Position numbers and translations under genes: made by a program
Assembly (NCBI GenBank): GCA_944388795.1
Contig: CALXKD010000007.1
Coordinates: forward strand, 1-54,961
Direction: 5' to 3'
DNA: 54,961 bases
Origin: an uncultured Clostridia bacterium
Lineage (GTDB): Bacteria; Bacillota; Clostridia; TANB77; CAG-508
Notes under the pieces: model-generated
The model's database searches: none
Told to the model about the DNA's origin: nothing
The model's input: only the letters and a program-made list of their open reading frames with translations
Shown: positions 45,032 to 53,811 of the stretch, piece after piece
Layout of the letters: each line of letters opens with the position of its first letter
Position numbering within the stretch: the stretch's first letter is position 1

Positions 45032-45373
45032 TTGAGTAAATATTCTAAAAAAGTTGAAAGACAAATAAGAGAAGCTAGAAGAATAGCTGAAAGTAAAAAT
45101 AAAAAAGTAGAAGATAAAAATGAAGAATCAAGGCAAATGAAGGCTGAGAAGAAAAGAGTTAGAAAAGGAATTAGAAAAATAGAAGAATATCAAAAACAGG
45201 AAGAAGAAAGAGAACAAGCTAAAATAAAAAAGAGAAGAGAATTAAGACAAGAATATTTAGAGGCTTTAAAATGCAACAATATGAAACAAGTGAATTTTAT
45301 AAAAGATGATATGTTAAAGTTTGAAATTTACAATAAATTAGAAAGAAAACAACAAGAAGAAATCACTTTATAA
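45032..45373 (+). CDS. Charged coiled-coil protein between infB and rbfA
   Basis: A 113-residue, Lys/Arg/Glu-rich, almost entirely helical protein starting at a TTG with AAAGGAGATGA upstream. SKYSKKVERQIREARRIAESK opens it (residues 2-22 as a region), then long heptad-like charge patterns. It has one cysteine and no membrane segment. It is not part of the usual nusA-infB-rbfA operon. Its strongly basic helices suggest nucleic acid or ribosome contact, which is inference. Function unknown. Confidence 0.65.
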   Translation: MSKYSKKVERQIREARRIAESKNKKVEDKNEESRQMKAEKKRVRKGIRKIEEYQKQEEEREQAKIKKRRELRQEYLEALKCNNMKQVNFIKDDMLKFEIYNKLERKQQEEITL

Positions 45374-45387
45374 AGGAGAGAAAGTAA

Positions 45388-45774
45388 ATGCAAGGAAAAA
45401 ATAATCCTAGATTAGGAAGAATTGATGAAGAATATAGAAAAGAGCTTAGTCAAATTATTGGATATGAATTAAAAAATCCAAATGTTACAGGGTTAATCAG
45501 TGTAACAAAAGTAAAAGTTACAAATGATTTGAAATTTGCGAAAGTTTATGTAAGTATTTTAAATTCAAAAAATATAAAGGATACATTAGCAGGATTAAAA
45601 AAATCATCAGGATATATTCGAAGTGAATTAGCAAAAAGAGTAAATCTAAGAAATACACCTGAATTAATCTTTGAATTGGATGATTCTATAGAATATGGAT
45701 CAAGAATAGATTCTATATTAAAGGAAATAATGCCTAAAAAAGAAAATGGAGAAAATGAGAAAAGTGAGGGATAA
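45388..45774 (+). CDS. rbfA: Ribosome-binding factor A
   Basis: A 128-residue KH-like protein needed for 16S rRNA 5' end maturation and cold adaptation. RLGRIDEEYRKELSQII, VTKVKVTNDLKFAKVYVSIL and LAKRVNLRNTPELIFELDDSIEYG (regions at about 7-23, 38-57 and 75-98) are typical. AAAGGAGAG precedes the ATG. It is followed after 3 bases by nrnA. Confidence 0.95.
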   Translation: MQGKNNPRLGRIDEEYRKELSQIIGYELKNPNVTGLISVTKVKVTNDLKFAKVYVSILNSKNIKDTLAGLKKSSGYIRSELAKRVNLRNTPELIFELDDSIEYGSRIDSILKEIMPKKENGENEKSEG

Positions 45775-45777
45775 AAG

Positions 45778-46731
45778 ATGACATTAGATGAAATTTTAGT
45801 AGAAATTGAACATGCAGAGAAAATCGTAATTATGGCACATGAAACACCTGATGGAGATGCCATTGGAAGTATGTTATCTATGTATTTAGCATTAAAGAAA
45901 ATGGGGAAAGAAGCAGATGTCATTGTAAAAGAATTTCCAAGAACATTCGCGTTTTTACCAGGTGCTAATAAAGTAAAAACAAGTTCAGATATAGAAAAAT
46001 ATGATTTAGCAATTTCTTTAGATTGCACAGATTTAAAGAGATTAGTGGGAAGAGAATATTTTGAAAAGGCTAAAAAAACAATTGTTATTGATCATCATAG
46101 CACTAATACAATGTTTGGAGATTTGAATTTTGTAAATCCTGTATCACCTGCTTGTTGTGAAATTTTAGCAGGTATGTTTGAATATTTTGATATAGAAATT
46201 GATGCAGAAATAGGAAGCTGTATATTAACAGGAATTATAACAGATACAGGTGGATTTAAATATTCTAGTGTCACATCTGAAACTTTTGAATTCACAGCAG
46301 AATTATTAAGAAAAGGTGTCAATGTATCTGATATTTATCAAAGAGTATTAGAAACAAGAACAAAATCTAATTTTGAATTATTAAGAAGAGCGACAAATCG
46401 TTTAGAACTTTTAGAGGATGGAAAAGTTGCTTTTACATATATTAATAAAAAAGATGAAGAAGAAGTAAATGCAGAACCAGGAGACCATGAGGGTATTGTT
46501 GAGAATGGAAGAAGTATAGAAGGAGTCAAAGTATCCGTTTTTATACGTGAAAAAGAAGAAAATTTATATAAAGTTTCTATGAGAACAGGAAATGGTTCTA
46601 ATATTAATGTTTCAGATATTTGTTATGTGTTTGGCGGAGGAGGTCATCCAAGAGCAGCAGGTGCAGTGGTATCAGGAACAGTTGAACAAGTAAAAGAAAA
46701 ATTGTTGAAAGAAATTAAAAAAGTAATATAA
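45778..46731 (+). CDS. nrnA: DHH-family bifunctional oligoribonuclease/pAp phosphatase NrnA
   Basis: A 317-residue DHH/DHHA1 phosphoesterase that removes short RNA oligomers and 3'-phosphoadenosine 5'-phosphate. MAHETPDGDAIGSM has the first metal ligands, SLDCTD the next, VIDHHSTN the DHH motif, and GGGGHPRAAGA the DHHA1 substrate loop. In Firmicutes the usual neighbours are rbfA and truB, as here. It lies at the end of the nusA operon before a terminator. Confidence 0.93.
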   Translation: MTLDEILVEIEHAEKIVIMAHETPDGDAIGSMLSMYLALKKMGKEADVIVKEFPRTFAFLPGANKVKTSSDIEKYDLAISLDCTDLKRLVGREYFEKAKKTIVIDHHSTNTMFGDLNFVNPVSPACCEILAGMFEYFDIEIDAEIGSCILTGIITDTGGFKYSSVTSETFEFTAELLRKGVNVSDIYQRVLETRTKSNFELLRRATNRLELLEDGKVAFTYINKKDEEEVNAEPGDHEGIVENGRSIEGVKVSVFIREKEENLYKVSMRTGNGSNINVSDICYVFGGGGHPRAAGAVVSGTVEQVKEKLLKEIKKVI

Positions 46732-46777
46732 GGTAAATTTTTTAGTATAAAAATATATATCATATATATGATAACAA

Positions 46778-46822
46778 AGCAGTAAAAATATTAGATGATG
46801 ATATTTTACTGCTTTTTATTTT
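46778..46822 (+). terminator. Terminator of the nusA operon
   Basis: AGCAGTAAAAATA (46779-46791) with TATTTTACTGCT (46802-46813), then TTTTATTTTG. Confidence 0.8.
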
Positions 46823-46865
46823 GTTACCAATACATTAGAAGGAGGAATTGATATCTAAAAAGGAA

Positions 46866-46894
46866 TTGACAAAATTAAAGAAATAAAATAAAAT
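46866..46894 (+). promoter_or_regulatory. Promoter of the truB unit
   Basis: TTGACA (46866-46871), 17-bp spacer, TAAAAT (46889-46894). Confidence 0.7.
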
Positions 46895-46931
46895 TTTACT
46901 AATAAAAAGTGTAAGGAGATTACCAGAAAAA

Positions 46932-47774
46932 ATGGAAAATATAAGGAAACAATTGTTGGATAACATGTCATTAGGTATTCAAAATATAGAAAAAAACAGT
47001 GTATTAATAGAAATATATGAAAAATGTAACTTTGTAATTACATATATAGATGAAAATAATGCTTGGTTTGATAATTCTGAATATGATTTCAGCCATAAGC
47101 AATTAGAGAGTTTAAAGAATATTGAAAAAGAAATAAAAAACAACAATTTTTTAGACGCCTATTTGGAGATCATGGATTTTATTGCATATAACAATGTAGG
47201 ATATGAAGATAAAATAACTCAAAAAGAAGTAAAACAATTAAAAGATATCGTAATTTTTATACAACAGAAAATAGAGGAGGAAATCTATTGGAAACGATTT
47301 TTTTCTGAAATTCAAATGGCTGTTGGAGCCTATACAGAGCCTCCAGAATATGATTTAGGGAAATTTCCACTTATTATTTTAGAACGACAAGATAAATATA
47401 TTATCTTTGTTAGAAGAAAGTCAAAAAGTATATATAGTGTGTATTATCAAGAAGATGATATAGATGTTTCAGAGAAAAAGGAAGTTGAATTTGCTTGTGT
47501 GAATTTGAATGATTTAACGATTCAAATAATGAATAAGGCAGAATTTTCAAAAAAATTTAATAAAGATGTCAAGGATGCGGAATGGAATGATATCAATCCA
47601 ATACTAGATTCGGAAATGGAAAAGAAACAAATAGAAAAATTCAAAGGAATATTTAGAGAAGTATGGAATTATAAACAAGTAGATGTTATAAAATATAATG
47701 CATATATAGAAGAAATTGCAGATTGCTGTCAAGACAAAAATGCCAAAGAATTTTATAGAGTATTTAAAATGTAA
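46932..47774 (+). CDS. Hypothetical protein upstream of truB
   Basis: A 280-residue soluble protein, acidic and aromatic-rich, without signal peptide or membrane helix. The N-terminal 115 residues are helical; a beta-like stretch follows (PLIILERQDKYIIFVRRKS; IYSVYYQEDD) and the end is helical again with a CC pair. I recognise no family. Its stop codon overlaps an in-frame ATG of truB by one base (TAATG), so it is likely translated in step with truB. Confidence 0.6.
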   Translation: MENIRKQLLDNMSLGIQNIEKNSVLIEIYEKCNFVITYIDENNAWFDNSEYDFSHKQLESLKNIEKEIKNNNFLDAYLEIMDFIAYNNVGYEDKITQKEVKQLKDIVIFIQQKIEEEIYWKRFFSEIQMAVGAYTEPPEYDLGKFPLIILERQDKYIIFVRRKSKSIYSVYYQEDDIDVSEKKEVEFACVNLNDLTIQIMNKAEFSKKFNKDVKDAEWNDINPILDSEMEKKQIEKFKGIFREVWNYKQVDVIKYNAYIEEIADCCQDKNAKEFYRVFKM

Positions 47775-47785
47775 TGAGGTCAAGT

Positions 47786-48643
47786 ATGAATGGAGTATTA
47801 ATTGTTAATAAATCAAAAGGATATACGTCACATGATATAGTTGCAAAAGTTAAAAGAATAACAGGAGAAAAGGTAGGACATACAGGAACATTAGATCCAC
47901 TAGCAACAGGGGTATTGCCATTACTAATTGGAAAAGGAACATTGTGTTCTAAGTATTTAATGAATCATGATAAAACATATATAGTCCTTTTAAAATTAGG
48001 TATAAAAAAGAGTACAGGAGATGAAGAAGGAGAAATCTTAGAAGAAGGAAATGTTGATGAAAAGCTTTTAAATGAAGAGTGTGTAAAAGCTGTTTTAGAA
48101 AGTTTTTTAGGAGAACAAATGCAAATTCCACCTATTTATTCTGCTATTAAGGTAAAAGGAAAAAAGCTATATGAATATGCGAGAAAGGGACAAGAGGTAG
48201 AAATTGAGCCAAGAAAAATAACTATATATAATATAAAATTGTTAAAAATAAATAAAGAACGTCGTGAACTTCAATTTGAGGTGAGTTGTTCAAAAGGAAC
48301 ATATATTAGGAGTTTATGTGAAGACATAGCTAAAAAAATGGGAACAATAGGCTATATGAAAGAGTTACAAAGAACTAAAGTTGGAGCCTTTTCCATAGAA
48401 CAAGCAATATTAATTGAAGATTTGAATGAACAAACTATTGAAGAGCATGTTATCACAATTGAAGATTTATTTAAAGATTTAGAAATGATTGAATTAAATG
48501 AAAAAAAATTACAACTGTTTTTAAATGGTGTAAAATTAACCTTTAATTTAAAAGAGGGGATTTATAAAATATATCATAACCAACAATTTATAGGAATTGG
48601 TATTGTGAAAGATCACCTTTTAAAAAGAGATATTGTCATATAA
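47786..48643 (+). CDS. truB: tRNA pseudouridine(55) synthase TruB
   Basis: A 285-residue enzyme that makes pseudouridine 55 in the tRNA T-loop. I choose the ATG at 47786 (GAGGT six bases before, opening MNGVLIVNKSKGYTSHD). An ATG at 47774 would overlap the ribosome site. VGHTGTLDPLATGVLPLLIG carries the catalytic Asp near residue 38, and SCSKGTYIRSLCEDIA the second RNA-contact motif. A shortened C-terminal domain with no obvious full PUA fold follows. Confidence 0.95.
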   Translation: MNGVLIVNKSKGYTSHDIVAKVKRITGEKVGHTGTLDPLATGVLPLLIGKGTLCSKYLMNHDKTYIVLLKLGIKKSTGDEEGEILEEGNVDEKLLNEECVKAVLESFLGEQMQIPPIYSAIKVKGKKLYEYARKGQEVEIEPRKITIYNIKLLKINKERRELQFEVSCSKGTYIRSLCEDIAKKMGTIGYMKELQRTKVGAFSIEQAILIEDLNEQTIEEHVITIEDLFKDLEMIELNEKKLQLFLNGVKLTFNLKEGIYKIYHNQQFIGIGIVKDHLLKRDIVI

Positions 48644-48645
48644 GA

Positions 48646-48693
48646 AAAATCACCTTAATATACTTAAAATAGAAAAGTATATGAGGTGATTTT
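48646..48693 (+). promoter_or_regulatory. Hairpin covering the ribosome site of the gene at 48694
   Basis: AAAATCACCT (48646-48655) pairs with AGGTGATTTT (48684-48693); TATACTT/AAGTATA extends it inside. The right arm holds the Shine-Dalgarno AGGTGA, and the ATG follows at once. It may work both as the truB terminator and as a translational lid. Confidence 0.65.
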
Positions 48694-49521
48694 ATGTATT
48701 ATATAAAAGAAAATGACAAGCCCAGTAAAATTACAGAATGGTTACATATTGTAAAATTAGAAAATAATATGATTATTTTACCGATTAAAAAGACAAGTTT
48801 GGATGAAAAAACAGCCTATCAATTAGCAAATAAAACAAAAAGAATTTTAGATAAGACCAATAGTAAAAAGTTAGTATTAAGTAAAAGAATAAAACAACAG
48901 AAGGACTATGTAAATTATTTGTATTCTTATAATTATGAAATTGTAGATGGAAGATGGTTGTTTCAAATATTGATTTTAGATGTTTTAGAATATGTGGTGA
49001 AAAAATTAGAAATTAACGAAGAAAGTATGCAAATTGGAATTTTATTAAATGATATATCTGATTTAGCAATATATGCAATAAAAATGCTGGTTCAAAAGTA
49101 TAAACGTATAAAAATAGTGACAAATCATATACATAAATTTAAAAATATTGAAAATGAAATTTCAGAAGTATATGGGATTCTTATTCATGTAGGAAATAAT
49201 AAGAGAAAAATATTATCTAAAACCAATATTATTTTAAATTTAGATTTTCCTACTGAATTAATTAATAAATATACAATAAATAGTGAAGCAATCATTATTA
49301 ACTTTAGAGGAAATGTGATAATAAAAGACAAACGATTTAATGGATTAAATATCAATGATTATGAAATTTCTTGGAAAGAAGATGAGTTAAATGAATTTTA
49401 TGCAAAGGATTTATATGAAGCAAAGCAATATCAAAATCAACCAATTGAAGAAATATGGAAAAAAATAAAAAAAGATCATGTCAAAATCAAGCAATTAATT
49501 GCTGTTAATACAGTTATATGA
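48694..49521 (+). CDS. Hypothetical protein (conserved-looking, unknown)
   Basis: A 275-residue protein, Lys/Ile/Asn-rich, with no signal peptide or membrane helix. The sequence alternates hydrophobic strands and helices (MQIGILLNDISDLAIYAIKMLVQKYKRIKIVTNH as a region about 108-141; NIILNLDFP; AIIINFRG), suggesting a Rossmann-like alpha/beta fold, but no nucleotide-binding glycine loop is clear. Its ribosome site is in the arm of a hairpin. Placed between truB and the PBP gene. Confidence 0.6.
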   Translation: MYYIKENDKPSKITEWLHIVKLENNMIILPIKKTSLDEKTAYQLANKTKRILDKTNSKKLVLSKRIKQQKDYVNYLYSYNYEIVDGRWLFQILILDVLEYVVKKLEINEESMQIGILLNDISDLAIYAIKMLVQKYKRIKIVTNHIHKFKNIENEISEVYGILIHVGNNKRKILSKTNIILNLDFPTELINKYTINSEAIIINFRGNVIIKDKRFNGLNINDYEISWKEDELNEFYAKDLYEAKQYQNQPIEEIWKKIKKDHVKIKQLIAVNTVI

Positions 49522-49625
49522 AGAACTTAAGGTTTTCTTAAAAATTTTATGAAATACTTTTCTTTTTTTAGAAAATATAATATAATGTAGATGTCGATTT
49601 TTAAATCTGGCAAGGAGGTAAGAAT

Positions 49626-52247
49626 ATGCCAAGTACTAACAGAAGAAATAGTGATGATGATAAAACAAGGAAATATAAAATGCAAAATGCAAAAAGGAAG
49701 AAAAGAAAAAGTAATGCAAGAAGAGATCCTAGAGCAACAAAAAGAGTAGATACAACAAAAGTAAATAAAGGAAAAAAAGGAAAGAATAAAGACGGAAAGT
49801 TTTCTTCAAGACATCCAAAATTAATGATGGCATTAAGAATATTTATATTACTGTTCCTATTATTATGTGTTATAGGTGCAGGAATTGTAGCAGGTGTATT
49901 TTTTGGATTATTTGGAGATGATTTTGAAATCACAAAAGAAGAATTAACAATTGGTACAGCCAATTCTGTTATTGTAGACCAAAATGGAGGCGTCATTGCT
50001 AATTTAAGTGGTGATGAGAAAAGAAAAATTATTACATTAGAAGATATGGCGGATTATTTGCCAAAAGCATATGTGGCTATGGAGGACGAGAGGTTTTACG
50101 AGCATAGTGGAGTGGATTTAAAAAGAACAGCAGGAGCCATATTACAAACCTTATTAGGAAATAGTTCATATGGTGGAAGTACCATTACGCAACAATTGGT
50201 AAAAAATATAACCCAGGATGATGAAAGATCTGGAATAGCAGGTATTATGAGAAAAGTAAGAGAATGGGCAAAAGCATATCAAGTAGAAAGAATGATATCA
50301 AAAGACCAAATCCTAGAATTGTACTTAAATATACTATATGTTGGAGGAGAAGGAAACCTACATGGAGTAGAGCTAGGAGCAGAATATTATTTTAACAAAA
50401 GTGCAAAAGACTTGAGTTTGGCAGAGTGTGCATTTATGGCAGGAATCAATAGTTCGCCAAGTAGATATAACCCATTTGATGAGAGTAAAGACAATACTGA
50501 ATTAATAAAAAATCAAACAAAAGTAGCATTAAATAAAATGAATGAATTAGGCTATATTAATAGCCAAGATGAGTATAATGCAGCAATAGCAGAAGTGGAT
50601 AACGGATTAAATTTCCAAAAAGGAGATATTGCAACTTCATCTTCATACTCATATCATACAGAAGCCTTGTTGGATCAAGTTATTGACCAATTTATAGAAG
50701 AAAAAGGATGGTCAGAACAGTTTGCTGAAAATTATGTATATAGTAGTGGACTTACAATTTATTCAACAGTAGATACCAATATTCAAACACAGATGGAGGA
50801 AGAATTTAATAAGGATAGATATATTGTAGCAGGAAGAGCTACTGATAGTGAAACAGGAGAAAAAAAGAATGATCATTCTCAAGCAGCTATGGTGGTTATT
50901 GACTATAAGACAGGAAATGTAGTAGGAACTGTTGGTGGATTAGGAGAAAAAACAGAAAGCAGAGGTCTAAATAGAGCAACACAAAGTGTTAGACAAACAG
51001 GATCTTCAATAAAACCAATAGCAGTGATTGCACCTGCATTACAAGAAAAAGTTATAACAGCTGCAACTGCATATATGGACCAACAGACAGACTTTGGAGG
51101 AAATTATATTCCTAAAAATCAAAGTGGAACATATAGCAATCAATCAGTTAATATACGATATTTTATTGCAAAATCTTTGAATGTTCCAGCAGTTAAAATA
51201 ATGAGAGAATTAACACCAAGTAAATCTATAGAATATTTAAATAAGATGGGACTTAGTCACATTACAGCAGAGCAAGATGCAGATTTGTCTTTGGCATTAG
51301 GAGGAACAACCAATGGGGCAACACCATTAGAAATGGCAGCAGCATATGCAACAATTGCTAATGATGGTGTATATATTACACCAACCTTCTATACAAAGGT
51401 AGTAGATTCTAGTGGTAATACAGTATTAACACCAAAACAAGAACAAACAAGAGTGATATCAGAACAAAATGCGTATATTGTAAAATCTATCTTACAAGAA
51501 CCAGTAAAATCTGGAGGAACAGCAACATATTGTGCAATTAGCGGAATGGATGTTGCAGCAAAAACAGGAACAACAGATGATGATTACGATAGATGGCTTT
51601 GTGGATTTACACCATATTATGCCGCAGCAACTTGGTTTGGATATGATCAACCAGAAACTGTATATTATTCAGGAAATAACCCAGCAGGTGTTATTTGGGA
51701 TAATGTTATGACAACAATCCATGAAGGATTAGAAAACGCAACTTTTACAAGACCAAGTGGTATTGTAGAGCAATCTGTATGTAGAACAACAGGCTGTATA
51801 GCAACAACAGGTTGTGCAAATAAATATACAGAGATTTTTACACAAGATAATTTACCTGAACAATGTGAAGGACATGGAAGTCAAACAATATGTACAGAAT
51901 CTAATAAAATAGCAACAGAATATTGTTCACAATATTGTGAAGTAAGACAAAATTATTATGGTGCAGTACTTCCAAAAGAGGAATTAGATTTATGGACACC
52001 TGTAAACGGAAAAGGCTCAACCGGTACAAGAATTAATGAAACTTGTACATTACATACAAAACCAAAAGAAGAGGAAAAGCCTGTAAATAATACACCAAAT
52101 ACAAACACTACAAATACAACAGGAGGAAATACAACAACAGGAAATGGAAATACAACAACAGGTAAGGATAATACAACAACAGGAAATGGAAATACAATAA
52201 CCGGTGATGATAATACAACTAATGAAAATGGAAATACAACACAATAA
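49626..52247 (+). CDS. Class A penicillin-binding protein (PBP1a-type)
   Basis: An 873-residue bifunctional peptidoglycan synthase. A basic cytoplasmic head (1-67) precedes one transmembrane helix (about 69-93). The GT51 domain has AMEDERFYEHSGVD with catalytic Glu, YGGSTITQQLVKN and the second Glu in LYLNILYVGGEG. The transpeptidase has SSIKPIAV (active-site Ser), KSLN and AAKTGTTDDD. After it come about ten cysteines (CRTTGCIATTGC; YCSQYC) and a Thr/Asn/Gly repeat tail. CAAGGAGG precedes the ATG. Weak TATAAT copies near 49576-49586 could be the promoter. Confidence 0.94.
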   Translation: MPSTNRRNSDDDKTRKYKMQNAKRKKRKSNARRDPRATKRVDTTKVNKGKKGKNKDGKFSSRHPKLMMALRIFILLFLLLCVIGAGIVAGVFFGLFGDDFEITKEELTIGTANSVIVDQNGGVIANLSGDEKRKIITLEDMADYLPKAYVAMEDERFYEHSGVDLKRTAGAILQTLLGNSSYGGSTITQQLVKNITQDDERSGIAGIMRKVREWAKAYQVERMISKDQILELYLNILYVGGEGNLHGVELGAEYYFNKSAKDLSLAECAFMAGINSSPSRYNPFDESKDNTELIKNQTKVALNKMNELGYINSQDEYNAAIAEVDNGLNFQKGDIATSSSYSYHTEALLDQVIDQFIEEKGWSEQFAENYVYSSGLTIYSTVDTNIQTQMEEEFNKDRYIVAGRATDSETGEKKNDHSQAAMVVIDYKTGNVVGTVGGLGEKTESRGLNRATQSVRQTGSSIKPIAVIAPALQEKVITAATAYMDQQTDFGGNYIPKNQSGTYSNQSVNIRYFIAKSLNVPAVKIMRELTPSKSIEYLNKMGLSHITAEQDADLSLALGGTTNGATPLEMAAAYATIANDGVYITPTFYTKVVDSSGNTVLTPKQEQTRVISEQNAYIVKSILQEPVKSGGTATYCAISGMDVAAKTGTTDDDYDRWLCGFTPYYAAATWFGYDQPETVYYSGNNPAGVIWDNVMTTIHEGLENATFTRPSGIVEQSVCRTTGCIATTGCANKYTEIFTQDNLPEQCEGHGSQTICTESNKIATEYCSQYCEVRQNYYGAVLPKEELDLWTPVNGKGSTGTRINETCTLHTKPKEEEKPVNNTPNTNTTNTTGGNTTTGNGNTTTGKDNTTTGNGNTITGDDNTTNENGNTTQ
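52110..52244 (+). repeat. Low-complexity coding repeat at the PBP tail
   Basis: About five 21-bp units encoding NTTTGNG-like heptads (NTTTGNG, NTTTGKD, NTTTGNG, NTITGDD and a diverged last). Likely a flexible extracellular tail whose copy number may vary. Confidence 0.8.
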
Positions 52248-52262
52248 TAAAATGGAGAAAAT

Positions 52263-52305
52263 AATTAAGATGTGAAAAAAATCATTTCACATCTTAATTT
52301 AAAAA
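52263..52305 (+). terminator. Terminator between the PBP gene and cysS
   Basis: Perfect 15-bp stem AATTAAGATGTGAAA (52263-52277) with TTTCACATCTTAATT (52285-52299), followed by TAAAAAAGGAGG. The T-run is short, so some read-through into cysS is possible. Confidence 0.75.
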
Positions 52306-52315
52306 AGGAGGAAAT

Positions 52316-53713
52316 ATGGATATATATTTATATAATACATTAACAAAAGAAAAAAATGTATTTAAGCCAATCAACGAAAAAGAAGTGAGGATATATTCAT
52401 GTGGTCCAACAGTGTATAAGGATGCAACAATAGGAAATATGAGAACCAATATATTTCAAGATGTATTAAGAAGAATGTTAAAATATAATGGGTATACAAT
52501 TAAACATGTTATGAATATAACAGATGTAGGACATCTAGTTTCTGATGGAGATGAAGGAGAAGACAAAATGATTAAATCAGCAAGAGAAGAACATAAAACT
52601 CCATTAGAAATAGCAGAGCATTACACCAAATTATTTTTTGATGATTTGAATGATTTAAATATTGAAATACCTGAAATTATTTGTAAAGCAACAGATTATA
52701 TTCCAGAAATGTTAAAATATGTAGAAGAACTTGTAGAAAAAGGATATGCATATGAAACATCAACGGCTATTTATTTTGATGTTTCAAAATTAGATAAATA
52801 CCCAGTATTATCTAATCTGAATGTAGAGGAACAAAAAGCAGGGGCAAGAGTGGATGTAGATCCAGAAAAGAAAAATCCATATGATTTTGCTTTATGGATA
52901 AAAGCACCTGAAAATCATTTAATGAAATGGGATAGTCCATGGGGACCAAGTTATCCTGGATGGCATATTGAATGTTCAGCCATGTCAAGAAAACATTTAG
53001 GAGAACAATTTGATATTCACACAGGAGGAATTGATTTAATACCAACACATCATGAAAATGAAATTGCACAAAGTAAAGGTGTATGTGGTAAAATACCTGC
53101 TAATTATTGGATACATGGAGAATATTTGTTAATCAATGGTGGCAAAATGTCAAAAAGCTTGGGAAATGTCTATTTGCTAAGAGATATTAAAGAAAAAGGA
53201 TATGATCCTTTGGTATATAAGCTATTATGCTATACATCTAGTTATAGAAATAAATTAAACTTTACATGGGAAGGAATAGAAGCAGCTTCAAAATCACTAG
53301 AAAGATTAAGAAATGGTTACCAAGTAAATGAAAATGGAACAGGTATACTAAATGAAGAAGATAAAAAAGAATTAGATAGATTAGAAAATGAATTCCATAA
53401 AGCCATTAATGATGATATGAATATGCCTTTAGCTATGAGTTTTGTATGGGAAGTGATAAAATATCCTAAAAAATCACCAGAGATTGCAGAATTATTATTA
53501 AAATTTGACACAGTATTAGGAATTAAAATAGATAAAGAAGAAAAAAATAAAGAAATAGAAATTCCAGAAGATGTCTTAAAACTTATAGAAAAAAGAAAAC
53601 AAGCAAGACAAGAAAAAAATTGGGCAGAATCAGATAGACTAAGAGATTTAATTAAAGAAAAGGGATATGAAGTAAAAGATACAAAAGAAGGGATGGAAAT
53701 TAATGAACTTTAG
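52316..53713 (+). CDS. cysS: Cysteinyl-tRNA synthetase
   Basis: A 465-residue class I synthetase. SCGPTVYKDATIGNMRTN holds the zinc Cys and the HIGH-like TIGN motif, WHIECSAM and HTGGIDLIPTHHENE further zinc ligands, and GGKMSKSLGN the KMSKS loop. The C-terminal anticodon-binding part ends in a charged helix. AAAGGAGG precedes the ATG. In many Firmicutes mrnC is its neighbour; not here. Confidence 0.97.
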   Translation: MDIYLYNTLTKEKNVFKPINEKEVRIYSCGPTVYKDATIGNMRTNIFQDVLRRMLKYNGYTIKHVMNITDVGHLVSDGDEGEDKMIKSAREEHKTPLEIAEHYTKLFFDDLNDLNIEIPEIICKATDYIPEMLKYVEELVEKGYAYETSTAIYFDVSKLDKYPVLSNLNVEEQKAGARVDVDPEKKNPYDFALWIKAPENHLMKWDSPWGPSYPGWHIECSAMSRKHLGEQFDIHTGGIDLIPTHHENEIAQSKGVCGKIPANYWIHGEYLLINGGKMSKSLGNVYLLRDIKEKGYDPLVYKLLCYTSSYRNKLNFTWEGIEAASKSLERLRNGYQVNENGTGILNEEDKKELDRLENEFHKAINDDMNMPLAMSFVWEVIKYPKKSPEIAELLLKFDTVLGIKIDKEEKNKEIEIPEDVLKLIEKRKQARQEKNWAESDRLRDLIKEKGYEVKDTKEGMEINEL

Positions 53714-53743
53714 GAATGTTTCCTAAAGTTCATATTTTTTTAA
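53703..53743 (+). terminator. Terminator of cysS
   Basis: Perfect 14-bp stem ATGAACTTTAGGAA (53703-53716) with TTCCTAAAGTTCAT (53720-53733), then ATTTTTTT. The left arm contains the cysS stop codon. Confidence 0.92.
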
Positions 53744-53749
53744 TTAGGC

Positions 53750-53778
53750 TTGTACTTTTTTATAACTAGTAATATAAT
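53750..53778 (+). promoter_or_regulatory. Promoter of galE
   Basis: TTGTAC (53750-53755), 17-bp spacer, TATAAT (53773-53778). Confidence 0.7.
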
Positions 53779-53811
53779 ATAGGTATAATAAAAAAAGAAA
53801 GGAATGATTTT

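Noticed and set aside
52110..52244. Tandem repeats after the PBP as an intergenic repeat element
   Set aside because: They are in frame and encode the Thr/Asn/Gly tail of the PBP up to its stop codon.
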